In this document: positions 9,325-18,506 of the stretch, piece by piece
How positions within the stretch are numbered: position 1 is the stretch's first letter
How the letters are laid out: every line of letters begins with the position of its first letter
NCBI GenBank assembly: GCA_900315265.1
Contig: OMYN01000006.1
Span: forward strand, 107,876-171,875
Direction of reading: 5' to 3'
DNA length: 64,000 bases
Source: an uncultured Eubacteriales bacterium
Lineage (GTDB): Bacteria > Bacillota > Clostridia > Lachnospirales > Bianqueaceae
The notes under the pieces: model-generated
The model's database searches: none
What the model was told of the DNA's origin: nothing
What the model saw: only the letters and a program-made list of their open reading frames with translations
Position numbers and translations under genes: made by a program

Positions 9325-9359
9325 TCGTGATGTTATCAGCCTGATCGTACAAACTTCTA

Positions 9360-9401
9360 AAAGGACCGGGACCGGTAAGAAATTACCGATCCCGGTCCTT
9401 T
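9360..9401. terminator. Bidirectional terminator
   Basis: A 12-bp perfect stem (AAAGGACCGGGA at 9360-9371 with TCCCGGTCCTTT at 9390-9401) lies between two convergent genes, the dehydrogenase and the second MATE gene. The T-runs on both sides are short. Confidence 0.75.
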
Positions 9402-9440
9402 ATATTCTTCGGTTTCGTATGCAGTACATCCATAACTGTG

Positions 9441-10841
9441 TCAGGCATTCGAAATATCTTTCTGCGTCATGTCCCGGATCCACTTGCCGCTGTTGAGACG
9501 GTTGATACACCAAATGGATTTAATGATCAGATCGACTTTCAGGCAGATAAAGGTAAACCAGCCCGGCATGTGAAAAACCAGACCGACCAGGGCTCCCAGC
9601 GGTATGCTGACGACCCACAAAAAGAGGATATCCGCCTTTAAGAGGAACTTGGTATCACCGCCTCCCCTAAGGACGCCTTTGGTCATAACACTCTGGATCG
9701 ATCCGAAGATCATGATGAAACCGCTGGCTATCATCATACGTTTGGTTTCCAGAATGGTCTGATCGGACAGAGCGTAAAAACGTATGGTAAGCGGTCCCAG
9801 CAAGATGATAAGGATGCAGTTAAGGATTCCGATCACAACACTCATCAGATAAAAGGTCTGCCCCTGGGCGAGGGCTTTTTCCCGGTCGCCGGCCCCGATG
9901 GTATTACCCGTTACGATACTGGCTGCGTTTGAAATGCCTCCGACGACGACCGTGAAGAGGCGGTCAACGACCTGCACGACCGAATTGGCGGCAACTACGA
10001 CCGAGCCCATGTGGCCCAGCACAATGCCGATCATGGTGTTGCCCAGGCCCAGCATGGTATCCGAGCAAAGAGCCGGGGCACCGGCCTTCAGATACCGGTT
10101 CATCAGATCTTTGCTTGGATTGACGAACAGATTGCGGACCTTAAAATTCAGTCTTTTATCTATAAAAAAGATATAAATAAAGGTAACCAGAAACTCGGAA
10201 GTCCGAGCAATCAGCGTACCCAGCGCCGCCCCAGCTATCTCCATGCGGGGAGCCCCCAGTTTTCCGAAAATGAAGACCCAGTTGGCAAAAAGATTGAAGA
10301 CGAAGGATATGATAGAGGTGACCAGTCCCAAGGTGGCCTGCTGGACAGACCGCATCAGAAAGCTGGCTACCAGAGACGTACCGTGTATGATGTAGACAAA
10401 GGTCGTGATCTTCAGATATTTGACCCCTTGCTCGATGACATCCGGTTCCGTCGTAAAGAAGCCCATGATCGTTTCGGGGAAAAACCAAGTAAGAATCGCA
10501 AAAACAAAACCTGTGACGGCTGAAATACGGATACCCAGATTCAATGTCTGACGGGCCCTTTCCAGTTGGCGGGCTCCCCAGAACTGAGCGATCAGTACAC
10601 TGCAGCCGCCGATGATCCCCATGCACAAAATGTTGTACAGGGAATAAAAAGTGTTGGCCAGGGAACTGGCGGACAGCTGAACTTCGCCGAAACTGCCCAG
10701 CATGACGGTATCCATCATGTTGACGCCCATGTTGATAGCCTGCTGTCCTGCTACCGGCAGCATGATAGCCAGCACGTTCTCGTAGAAGACCTTATCCTTT
10801 ACGATGGTTATTTTCTTCATGCGCAGATGGTCCCTCCCCAT
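9441..10841 (-). CDS. MATE-family efflux transporter
   Basis: The 466-residue protein has about 12 membrane segments and MATE features: MLPVAGQQAINMGVNMMDTVMLGSFGEVQLSASSLA at the start of the first half and GISNAASIVTGNTIGAGD, QSVMTKGVLRGGGDTKFL in the second. It is only distantly similar to the MATE protein at 5178-6587, so this is not a recent duplication. The substrate is unknown. The reading used here begins at ATG 10841; an ATG five codons downstream is an alternative start. It is transcribed alone. Confidence 0.92.
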   Translation of the reverse strand: MGRDHLRMKKITIVKDKVFYENVLAIMLPVAGQQAINMGVNMMDTVMLGSFGEVQLSASSLANTFYSLYNILCMGIIGGCSVLIAQFWGARQLERARQTLNLGIRISAVTGFVFAILTWFFPETIMGFFTTEPDVIEQGVKYLKITTFVYIIHGTSLVASFLMRSVQQATLGLVTSIISFVFNLFANWVFIFGKLGAPRMEIAGAALGTLIARTSEFLVTFIYIFFIDKRLNFKVRNLFVNPSKDLMNRYLKAGAPALCSDTMLGLGNTMIGIVLGHMGSVVVAANSVVQVVDRLFTVVVGGISNAASIVTGNTIGAGDREKALAQGQTFYLMSVVIGILNCILIILLGPLTIRFYALSDQTILETKRMMIASGFIMIFGSIQSVMTKGVLRGGGDTKFLLKADILFLWVVSIPLGALVGLVFHMPGWFTFICLKVDLIIKSIWCINRLNSGKWIRDMTQKDISNA

Positions 10842-10974
10842 GGAATAACCTTACTCAAAGTTTACAATTATATTCATTATACTCCTTTTATGTATCGATA
10901 CAAACATTCTGCACATATATTTTTTATATATTACCTTATTAATTGTTTAATATGTTAATCTTTACAAAGAAAAT

Positions 10975-11006
10975 GCCCAGGCAGAGTTACAGGTTTCTGC
11001 CTGGGC
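10975..11006 (-). terminator. Terminator of the aroF-tex unit
   Basis: A perfect 10-bp stem (GCCCAGGCAG at 10975-10984 with CTGCCTGGGC at 10997-11006) eight bases beyond the tex stop codon, with a T-rich tract on the minus strand. Confidence 0.75.
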
Positions 11007-11013
11007 TTCGTGT

Positions 11014-13272
11014 TTACATCCTACCGTTCATCGATAAAGCGATCCGTTTCCTTGCTACGTCTACGTCTACGACCGTGACGTCAACGACCTGTCCAACTTT
11101 AACGACCTCTAAAGGACTTGTGATAAAATGATCGGTCAGTCGGCTGATATGGACCAGGCCGTCCTGATGAACGCCTATATCCACAAAGACGCCGAAGTCC
11201 ACGATATTGCGGACCGTCCCTTTCAGCTTCATCCCAGGTTTCAGATCTTCCATGGTCAAAACATCCGACTTAAGGATCGGGGCCGGCATATCCGTGCGGG
11301 GATCGCGGGCCGGTTTCTCCAATTCCGACAGAATGTCGTTCATCGTGATGGTACCGATCCCCAATTTCTCCGCTTCTTGAGCAGGATCCTTGACCATGCT
11401 GCGGGCCTCTTTGAAAGAGGCTGCCTGATCGGTCAGTCCCAATTCTTTCAGCAGCCTTTTTACCGCCTCGTAATTTTCGGGATGTACCGCTGTCGCGTCC
11501 AGGGCTTCCTTCCCTCCGTTGATACGACAGAAGCCGGCGCACTGCTGGAAGGCTTTGGGTCCCAGTTTGGGTACCTTGAGCAGATCGCGGCGGCTCTCAA
11601 ATCGACCGTTTTCTTCCCGGTAAGCGACTATATTTTTAGCCACCGAAGGACTGATGCCCGAAATATAGGACAAAAGCGAAGCCGATGCCGTATTCAGATC
11701 CACCCCTACCCGGTTGACGCAGTCCTCTACCACGCTGCCCAAAGCTTCCGACAATTTCTTCTGGTCCATGTCGTGCTGATACTGGCCGACCCCGACAGCC
11801 TTGGGATCGATCTTGACCAGCTCGGCCAGAGGATCCTGCAGGCGGCGGGCCATGCTGACAGCACTTCGCTGGCCTACGTCAAAAGAGGGGAATTCCTCGG
11901 TCGCTAACTTGCTGGCGCTGTAGACCGAAGCCCCTGCCTCATTGACGATCACGTAGCGGACAGGCTTTGCGGACGGATTTTCGCGGGCGTATTCCCGGAT
12001 GATCTGAACCACGACCTGTTCGGACTCGCGGCTGGCCGTTCCATTACCCAGCGATATCAAAGTCACTTTGTCTTTGCGGATCAGCCCTTTGATGGTCCTC
12101 TTGGTCTCATCAACCTTACACTGGGGAGCCGTAGGAAAAACGACTGTTGTGTCCAGGACTTTACCGGTTACATCGACCACGGCGATCTTACAGCCGGTAC
12201 GAAAGGCCGGATCCCAGCCCAGCACCACCTGACCGGCAATGGGCGGCTGCATAAGCAGCTGGGTCAGATTAGATTTGAAAACAGTAATAGCCCCGTCCTG
12301 AGCCTCCTGGGTCAGCTGGGTCCGGATCTGCCGCTCGATGGCCGGAGCCATCAACCGGTCGTAGGCATCCTTTGCCGCCTCTTCCAACTGGGGCGTCGTA
12401 TAGGGATTTTTATGCAAAAGCCCCTGTGTCCCCAATAGATTCCGAACCAGAAACAGCTCGATATCCTCCTGCGGCGCCGTCACGGTAACCGTCAGAAAGC
12501 CTTCTGTCTCTCCCCTGTCCAGGGCCAGCACACGATACCCTTTGATCTGCCGGATCGGTTCGTCGAAATCCGCATACATATCGTAGATCGACTCCCGGCT
12601 TTCCAGTTTCTGGTTACGGATCCCTGCTTTACCGCCGTCCTCTTCCCTGCCGCCATCTTTTTTAACGGCTTTCTTTACAGAGTGAATATGTCCGCGGTTA
12701 ACAGTGGCCCGGCGCACCCAGGCTCTCAGGTCGGCATCCTCACTGACCCTTTCCGCGATAATGTCGCGGGCCCCTTGCAGGGCCTCCTCCGGATTTTCGA
12801 TTCTGAGTTTTTGGTCGATATCCGCATCGGAAGCAGTTACATATTTGACGGCTTCCTCTTCGACCGGTCTATCCGTCTTCTGGGCCATAAGAAAATCTGC
12901 CAGAGCTTCAAGGCCCTTTTCCCGGGCCGCGGACGCTCTGGTCGTCCGTTTGGGCCGGAAGGGCTGATAAAGATCGTCGACGGCAACCTGGGTCTTGGCC
13001 TCCAGGATCTTCGCCTTCAGTTGGTCGGTCAGCTTGCCCTGGGCTTCGATCGAATCCAGGACCTGCTGCTTTTTGTCTTCCAGTGCCCTAAGAGAAGCCA
13101 GGCGGTCCGCCAGATCACGCAGCTGCTCATCGTTTAACGATCCGGTCGCTTCCTTGCGGTAGCGCGAAATGAAGGGGACCGTATTGCCCTCGTCCAGCAG
13201 CTTTACGGCAGCTTCGACCTGAGAGGGTCTTACCTTGAGTTCATCGGCAATGATGTGGGTGATTTCAGCCAT
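11014..13272 (-). CDS. tex: Tex family RNA-binding transcription accessory protein
   Basis: The 752-residue protein has the full Tex architecture: N-terminal helical region (LKVRPSQVEAAVKLLDEGNTVPFISRYRKE), a YqgF-like RNase-H fold in the middle (VLGWDPAFRTGCKIAVVD), helix-hairpin-helix segments (TASASLLSYISGISPSVAKNIVAYREENGRF) and a C-terminal S1 RNA-binding domain (GMKLKGTVRNIVDFGVFVDIG...). Tex binds nucleic acids and the transcription machinery in the cytoplasm. A Glu/Lys/Gly-rich insert (KKDGGREEDGGKAG) follows the N-terminal region. The gene begins 27 nt after DAHP synthase ends and is likely its operon partner. Confidence 0.95.
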   Translation of the reverse strand: MAEITHIIADELKVRPSQVEAAVKLLDEGNTVPFISRYRKEATGSLNDEQLRDLADRLASLRALEDKKQQVLDSIEAQGKLTDQLKAKILEAKTQVAVDDLYQPFRPKRTTRASAAREKGLEALADFLMAQKTDRPVEEEAVKYVTASDADIDQKLRIENPEEALQGARDIIAERVSEDADLRAWVRRATVNRGHIHSVKKAVKKDGGREEDGGKAGIRNQKLESRESIYDMYADFDEPIRQIKGYRVLALDRGETEGFLTVTVTAPQEDIELFLVRNLLGTQGLLHKNPYTTPQLEEAAKDAYDRLMAPAIERQIRTQLTQEAQDGAITVFKSNLTQLLMQPPIAGQVVLGWDPAFRTGCKIAVVDVTGKVLDTTVVFPTAPQCKVDETKRTIKGLIRKDKVTLISLGNGTASRESEQVVVQIIREYARENPSAKPVRYVIVNEAGASVYSASKLATEEFPSFDVGQRSAVSMARRLQDPLAELVKIDPKAVGVGQYQHDMDQKKLSEALGSVVEDCVNRVGVDLNTASASLLSYISGISPSVAKNIVAYREENGRFESRRDLLKVPKLGPKAFQQCAGFCRINGGKEALDATAVHPENYEAVKRLLKELGLTDQAASFKEARSMVKDPAQEAEKLGIGTITMNDILSELEKPARDPRTDMPAPILKSDVLTMEDLKPGMKLKGTVRNIVDFGVFVDIGVHQDGLVHISRLTDHFITSPLEVVKVGQVVDVTVVDVDVARKRIALSMNGRM

Positions 13273-13299
13273 AGGTCTCCAATCCTACTTCTGCCGACA

Positions 13300-14331
13300 T
13301 TACAGCTTATCGGCTATATCATAGATCATTTTTTCGGTCTCTCTCCAGCCCAGGCAGGGGTCGGTAATGGACTTTCCATAAATCAGGTTATCACCGATCT
13401 TCTGGTTGCCCGGTTCGATGTAGCTTTCGATCATGAAGCCTTTGATCATCTTCTTGAGCAGCGGATCATAGTTCATGGAATGCAGGACCTCACTGGCGAT
13501 CCTGGGCTGCTGGTCATATTTCTTGCCGGAGTTGCTGTGGTTGGTATCGATGATGATGGCCGGATTTTTTAGATTCAGGTCTTGATATTTCTGGGCGATA
13601 TACTGCAGGTCTTCGAAATGATAATTGGGGATGCTGCGGCCCATGGAATCGCTGCCTCCTCTTAAAACGGCATGAGCATAGAGGTTACCGCTGGAAGAAA
13701 CTTCATAACGGCGGTATACGAAGTCATGGCCGGACTGGGCTGCCTTTATGGCGTTGAACATGATGCTGATATCGCCGGAAGTCCCGTTCTTCATACCGAC
13801 CGGGATGTCGACGCCGCTGCTGGTCAGGCGGTGCTGCTGGTTCTCGACCGAGCGGGCGCCGACAGCCACATAGCCCAGCACGTCGTCCAGATAAGGATGG
13901 TTATCAGGATAAAGCATCTCATCGGCTGCTGTCATACCGGTCTCCTGAAGGACACGGATATGCATGTGGCGGATGGCTTTGATACCCTCGAAGGCATTGG
14001 GCTTGCCGGTTGGATCGGGCTGATGCATCATGCCCTTATAGCCGGCTCCGGTCGTGCGCGGTTTATTGGTATAGACACGGGGAATGATCAGGATCTTGTC
14101 CGCCACCTTTTCCTGCACCTTGGCCAGGCGGCAGGCATAATCAACGACCGCTTCCTCATTATCAGCCGAGCAGGGTCCGATGATCAGTAAAAAGCGCTCG
14201 TAATCGCCGGACAGTACTTGTTTGATGCGCTCCACCCGGTTTTTACGGATAGTCGCCAGTTCCGGACTGACCGGCAGGATCTCTTTCAAATGTTCCGCGG
14301 ACGGAAGCTCATGTTCATACAAAAAACTCAT
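13300..14331 (-). CDS. aroF: 3-deoxy-7-phosphoheptulonate (DAHP) synthase, class I
   Basis: The protein matches class I DAHP synthase along its length: LLIIGPCSADNEEAVVDYACRL, RVYTNKPRTTGAGYKG, GARSVENQQHRLTSSG, PVGMKNGTSGD and IDTNHSNSGKK. It condenses phosphoenolpyruvate with erythrose-4-phosphate, the first step of aromatic amino acid synthesis, in the cytoplasm. The ATG at 14331 is chosen because AAGGAG lies 7 nt upstream and MSFLYEHELPSAEHL aligns with the family start; a longer frame to 14397 would run through a terminator hairpin. At 344 residues it has the usual size and no fused chorismate mutase. It is followed by tex. Confidence 0.95.
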   Translation of the reverse strand: MSFLYEHELPSAEHLKEILPVSPELATIRKNRVERIKQVLSGDYERFLLIIGPCSADNEEAVVDYACRLAKVQEKVADKILIIPRVYTNKPRTTGAGYKGMMHQPDPTGKPNAFEGIKAIRHMHIRVLQETGMTAADEMLYPDNHPYLDDVLGYVAVGARSVENQQHRLTSSGVDIPVGMKNGTSGDISIMFNAIKAAQSGHDFVYRRYEVSSSGNLYAHAVLRGGSDSMGRSIPNYHFEDLQYIAQKYQDLNLKNPAIIIDTNHSNSGKKYDQQPRIASEVLHSMNYDPLLKKMIKGFMIESYIEPGNQKIGDNLIYGKSITDPCLGWRETEKMIYDIADKL

Positions 14332-14367
14332 GATCGTTCTCCTTATCACATCTAACGATTGAATATT

Positions 14368-14398
14368 AAAAAATGCATCTTCTAATAGAAGATGCATT
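14368..14398 (-). terminator. Terminator upstream of DAHP synthase
   Basis: A perfect 12-bp stem with a 3-nt loop (14372-14383 with 14387-14398), followed on the minus strand by six T (14368-14373). It lies 44 nt after the serine hydrolase stop codon and 36 nt before the DAHP synthase start. Confidence 0.85.
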
Positions 14399-14428
14399 AT
14401 TGTAGCACAAAAAGCAAAGAGCTAGCAA
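14399..14428 (-). promoter_or_regulatory. Candidate DAHP synthase promoter overlapping the terminator
   Basis: On the minus strand TTGCTA (14423-14428), an 18-nt spacer and TACAAT (14399-14404). The expected start point near 14392 falls inside the first arm of the terminator stem. Confidence 0.5.
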
Positions 14429-14441
14429 CAAAGGCAGCTAT

Positions 14442-15617
14442 TCACATGGACAGGCAGGTATACAAAACATTTCGCAGGCGGGGCTGATAGAAAACTTCCT
14501 GCTGGTTGAGCATGTGATGGGTATAAAACATGGACAGCTGACACGAAGGATCCGCCAGGACCGTTGCCCCGGCCGCGCCTCCCCAGCCGAATTCTCCCAG
14601 ATTGCCGGTGGATCCGCCGGCCTTGTCGACCAGGGTGCGGACGCCGATCCCGTAACCGTATCCCTTCATCTGGATCCAGTCGAAACCGGGCCGTGTCTTA
14701 TCATTCAGCTGATCGGTCCTCATAAAATCGATGGTACCGGGAGCCAGGATCCTTTGGCCGTTAGGCCCCACTCCCCCGCAGGCAAGAGCCGCAGCCAGGA
14801 CGGAATAGTCATGGGCCGAGGTAGTGATACCGGCGCCGCCACTGTCATATTCGGGTCCGTAAACATAAGAACAGTCCTTACCTGCGTCTTCCAGATAGCC
14901 GTCAAACTTGGGCACTGCCTTGCCGGATTGCTGGGCGATCAGATCGACCTGGTCCGAATCCACATAGCGGTAGAGCTTGGCCATCTTATCCCGGACGCTT
15001 TCGTTGTGGTAGTAAGAATCATTCATGCCCAAGGGCTCAAAAATGTGCTCCTTGACATAATCGCGGAACTTCTGCCCGCTGATGACCTCGATCACCCCGG
15101 CCATGACGTCCAGCCCCAGACTGTAATGCCAATTGTCCCCCGGCTCAAATAAAAGCGGATCGTCCGCCAGATGCCTGACCACCGTAAGGGTATCCATGCG
15201 TCCTTTCGACTCGATCCGGGCATTTTTAAAGCCCTGGGTATTATCATCGTAGCTAAGGCCCCCCGTCATCGTCAGAAGATGGCGGATGGTCAGCGGTTTT
15301 TGGGCCTTGCGCACCTGACCGTCCTCCCCTTTGACATACAGGGTGCCAAACTCGGGAATATAAGTCGAAACCGGCTCGTCCAGCAGAAAATACCCCTTCT
15401 CATACAGCTGCATGGCGGCCACGGCCGTGGTCACCTTAGAGCAGGAATAAATATTGTACAGGCTGTCTTTCTGCATGGGGATCTTCTTTTCTATATCTTC
15501 CCACCCCGACTGATAATTAAATACTTCTTTTCCGCCTATGCGGACGCTGACCGTGTTCCCCGGTATGCGCCAGGCACACAGACGGTCCATAAAATCTTTC
15601 AGTAACGTAAAATCCAT
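14442..15617 (-). CDS. Beta-lactamase-related serine hydrolase
   Basis: The 391-residue protein belongs to the class C beta-lactamase/esterase group. The nucleophile motif SxxK is SCSK (in NIYSCSKVTTAVAAMQLYEKG, about residues 54-57), followed by the family segment LTIRHLLTMTGGLSYD. The second region has WHYSLGLDVMAGVIE, where the Tyr is the likely general base. There is no signal peptide, so it is probably cytoplasmic. Such proteins are esterases or D-amino-acid peptidases, and the substrate cannot be read from sequence. It starts 6 nt after glycerate kinase ends and is co-transcribed with it. Confidence 0.85.
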   Translation of the reverse strand: MDFTLLKDFMDRLCAWRIPGNTVSVRIGGKEVFNYQSGWEDIEKKIPMQKDSLYNIYSCSKVTTAVAAMQLYEKGYFLLDEPVSTYIPEFGTLYVKGEDGQVRKAQKPLTIRHLLTMTGGLSYDDNTQGFKNARIESKGRMDTLTVVRHLADDPLLFEPGDNWHYSLGLDVMAGVIEVISGQKFRDYVKEHIFEPLGMNDSYYHNESVRDKMAKLYRYVDSDQVDLIAQQSGKAVPKFDGYLEDAGKDCSYVYGPEYDSGGAGITTSAHDYSVLAAALACGGVGPNGQRILAPGTIDFMRTDQLNDKTRPGFDWIQMKGYGYGIGVRTLVDKAGGSTGNLGEFGWGGAAGATVLADPSCQLSMFYTHHMLNQQEVFYQPRLRNVLYTCLSM

Positions 15618-15623
15618 GGCTGA

Positions 15624-16769
15624 TCATTGTCCGATCTGCATTCCTGCCCTTATCATACGGAAAGTGCGGACCGCTCCTTTATAGTACAGCTCCTGTGCCC
15701 TGTCCAGGGCTTCTTCAAGAGACATGGGTCCATCCACTGTCGTCATCAGCGACTCGATCCCATGCTGGTAAATATCTTCGTAATCCTTGCCCAGGCTGCC
15801 GGATAAGGCAACAGCCGGGATGCCGTGGGCGGCGGACCTTTCCCCGACACCCTGCAGCACCTTGCCGAAGGCGCTCTGCCAGTCGGTACGGCCTTCGCCC
15901 GTAACGACCAGATCGACATTCGTCAAACGGGCATCAAAATCGATCAGATCCAGCACCGTTTCGATACCGGACTTCATCTGAGCATGACAGAAAATGAGAA
16001 GGGCAGCGCCCAGACCGCCGGCCGCGCCTGTCCCCTGAGTCCCGTTGGGATCGATCCCGAATTTCCGGATGATGACCTGACGGTAATTTTCCATTCCCGC
16101 TTCCAGCTGGTCCAGGATCTGGGGAGTACCTCCCTTTTGCGGTCCGAAAGTATAAGTGGCACCGTGAGGACCGGTCAGGGGATTGGTCACATCGCACATG
16201 ACCGTAAATCGTGCATCCGATACCTTAGGGTCCAGGCCGGAAACGTCGATGTCGGCGACCCTGGCCAGATCTTCGCCTCTTCCTTCCAGGACCTGTCCGT
16301 TTTTATCCAGGAAACGAACACCTAGAGCGCTGGCAAAACCCATGCCGCCGTCATTAGTAGCCGATCCGCCGATGGCGATGCTGACCTTGCGGATGCCCGC
16401 ATCCAAGATGGCTTTGAGTAATTCGCCCGTGCCTTTGGTCGTTGTCTTGCGCGGATCGCGAAGATCACGGGGCACCATGGGCAGGCCGGACGCTGCCGCC
16501 ATTTCCATGACGGCTTCGTCTTCCCCGATCCTGCCGTAAAAAGCGGTTTCCTCTTCCATCAAAGGGCCGTGGACCCTGACATCGACCAGGCTCCCTCCCC
16601 GGGCTTTGACGACCGCCTGGGTGGTACCTTCGCCGCCGTCCGCGACCGGGACACCGCTGATCTGAGTGTCCGGTCCGAAGACTTCCTTTGCCGCCCTGCT
16701 CAACAGGTCGATGGTCTGATCGCTGGTCAGCGTTCCTTTAAAAGAGTCAGAAGCGCATAAAATATTCAT
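15624..16769 (-). CDS. glxK: Glycerate kinase, type 1 (GarK/GlxK family)
   Basis: The N-terminus MNILCASDSFKGTLTSDQ and the segments PVADGGEGTTQAV, IGGSATNDGGMGFASALGVRFLD and GEGRTDWQSAFGKV are diagnostic for class I glycerate kinase, which phosphorylates D-glycerate to 2-phosphoglycerate in the cytoplasm. ATG 16769 is chosen because GGAGGT lies 7 nt upstream; a longer frame would run into a terminator. The gene follows a GntP-type permease, and the pair suggests uptake and use of glycerate or a related acid. The expected length of about 380 residues fits. Confidence 0.93.
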   Translation of the reverse strand: MNILCASDSFKGTLTSDQTIDLLSRAAKEVFGPDTQISGVPVADGGEGTTQAVVKARGGSLVDVRVHGPLMEEETAFYGRIGEDEAVMEMAAASGLPMVPRDLRDPRKTTTKGTGELLKAILDAGIRKVSIAIGGSATNDGGMGFASALGVRFLDKNGQVLEGRGEDLARVADIDVSGLDPKVSDARFTVMCDVTNPLTGPHGATYTFGPQKGGTPQILDQLEAGMENYRQVIIRKFGIDPNGTQGTGAAGGLGAALLIFCHAQMKSGIETVLDLIDFDARLTNVDLVVTGEGRTDWQSAFGKVLQGVGERSAAHGIPAVALSGSLGKDYEDIYQHGIESLMTTVDGPMSLEEALDRAQELYYKGAVRTFRMIRAGMQIGQ

Positions 16770-16782
16770 AGGCAGACCTCCG

Positions 16783-16829
16783 AAAAAAATCCCGGTACCT
16801 TTCGTACATGGCGTTTCCAAGGTACCGGG
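16783..16829 (-). terminator. Terminator between GntP permease and glycerate kinase
   Basis: A perfect 11-bp stem (CCCGGTACCTT at 16791-16801 with AAGGTACCGGG at 16819-16829) followed on the minus strand by a T-run (16783-16789). It would cut read-through into glycerate kinase. Confidence 0.85.
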
Positions 16830-16847
16830 GCTTCAGGTTATATTATA

Positions 16848-18236
16848 TCAGAAAATCAGGGACAGGATAAAGATCTCGATGGCTGCGGCAAGTCCGATGA
16901 TCAGGGTGCCCACCGTCTGAGTCTTGTAACCCTGCTGAGGAGTCATTCCGCCGAATTCGGTAACGACCCAGAAGTAAGAATCGTTGGCATGAGAAACGAC
17001 CATAGCGCCGGCGCCGATCGCCATAACGCACAGGGTCATCTGTACCGGAGTCGTCCAGCCAAGAGCCGGAAGAAGCGGTGCAACGATACCGGCCGTCGTA
17101 GTCAGGGCAACGGTAGAAGATCCCTGAGCCGTCTTCAGGATCGCAGACAGCAGGAAGGGGAAGAAAATTCCCATGGCCTGCAGGACCGTCGCATGGGCGG
17201 AGATGTAGTTGACCATGTCGGAGCTGGAAATGACTTTACCCAGGACACCGCCGGCCGCCGTGATGAACAGGATGGGGCCCACGGTCTTCAGGGTATCGTT
17301 GGTGATATTGTAAAAGTCCTTCAGCTTTTTAGCCTGTACCAGCTGAATGACACCGAATACCGTGCCGACTGCCAGGGCAATGATCGGTTTGCCCAGGAAC
17401 TGGAAAAGATCGCTGGCAAAACCGGATGCCTTTGCCATACTCAGGATAGACGCGGCCGCCATCAGAATGATGGGAAGAAGAATGGGAGCCAGGGCCAGCC
17501 ATCCTGCCGGAAGCTTGCCGTATTCGGCTACCAGTTCTTCATAAGATTTTTTATTATCGGAAAGATCAGCCTCGTCGTTGGCTTTTACTTTCTTACCGAT
17601 AAACTGCGCATAGAAATAACCGGCGATCAGAGGGAAGATGGAGCACAGAGCACCGATCCCCATGACCAAAAGAAGGTTATCTCCGACACCGATGGTAGAA
17701 GCAGCCGCGATCGGTCCGGGAGTGGGAGGAATGAATACATGAGCCGTATACAGACCGAAACTCAGAGCCATGGACATGGCGACCGAGGATGCCCCAGTCC
17801 GTTTTACCAGGGCCTTGCGGATGGGGTTCAGGATAACAAAACCGGAATCGCAGAATACCGGGATGGAAACGACCCAGCCCATCAGTTCCATAGCCAGGAC
17901 CGGATGATTTTTGCCGACCAGTTTGATAGTCATGTCAGCCAGCTTCAGCGCCGCACCGGTCTTTTCCAGGATAGCGCCGATCAAAGCGCCCAGGATGATA
18001 ACGATACCGATGCTGGTAAAAGTACCGGAAAAACCGGTGCCGATGACCGTTGCCAGACCCGGGACTTTGGTTCCGTCCTCCAGCGTCTTATCAACCAGCG
18101 GGATGCCGGCGACCAGTCCCAGCACCAGCGAGATCAGCATGATCGCGATAAAGGGATGGACCTTCAGTTTCGCGATCAGCAGGATCATGACAATGATCGA
18201 GATAATAAATACGATTATGAGTGGAAGCCCAGTCAC
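16848..18236 (-). CDS. GntP-family gluconate/glycerate permease
   Basis: The 462-residue protein has 12-14 hydrophobic segments and GntP family signatures: PFIAIMLISLVLGLVAGIPL near the N-terminus, DSGFVILNPI, HVFIPPTPGPIAAAS and SHANDSYFWVVTEF near the C-terminus. GntP carriers are H+ symporters for gluconate and similar sugar acids. The glycerate kinase downstream makes glycerate a reasonable substrate, but this is inferred from neighbourhood. A cytoplasmic loop near residues 215-240 is charged (KKVKANDEADLSDNKKSYEE). Confidence 0.93.
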   Translation of the reverse strand: MTGLPLIIVFIISIIVMILLIAKLKVHPFIAIMLISLVLGLVAGIPLVDKTLEDGTKVPGLATVIGTGFSGTFTSIGIVIILGALIGAILEKTGAALKLADMTIKLVGKNHPVLAMELMGWVVSIPVFCDSGFVILNPIRKALVKRTGASSVAMSMALSFGLYTAHVFIPPTPGPIAAASTIGVGDNLLLVMGIGALCSIFPLIAGYFYAQFIGKKVKANDEADLSDNKKSYEELVAEYGKLPAGWLALAPILLPIILMAAASILSMAKASGFASDLFQFLGKPIIALAVGTVFGVIQLVQAKKLKDFYNITNDTLKTVGPILFITAAGGVLGKVISSSDMVNYISAHATVLQAMGIFFPFLLSAILKTAQGSSTVALTTTAGIVAPLLPALGWTTPVQMTLCVMAIGAGAMVVSHANDSYFWVVTEFGGMTPQQGYKTQTVGTLIIGLAAAIEIFILSLIF

Positions 18237-18380
18237 AATACCCCTTTCAGCCCTGAAAAGGACGATAAACAGTCCAAAAGACCGGTCCCCTCGCTAAGGC
18301 CGGCAGCCTTCTGACCTTTCCTCCTCTTCGGGCAGCCCTTATCAGGGCGGAAGATTTGCCGTCTGCTTCTTATAGCAAAG

Positions 18381-18425
18381 AAAAAACAGGCTGGCGGATA
18401 CACAGATAGTATCACAGCAGCCTGT
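18381..18425 (-). terminator. Terminator of the MFS-SGNH operon
   Basis: An 8-bp stem (ACAGGCTG at 18386-18393 with CAGCCTGT at 18418-18425) followed on the minus strand by six T. It lies about 80 nt beyond the esterase stop codon. Confidence 0.65.
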
Positions 18426-18506
18426 CAGATTCAATAATTTGTACAAAATATTTCCCTGATTTATTCCTCTTTCGGGCAACTTTTACATTTTTTACAAAAC
18501 ATTTTC

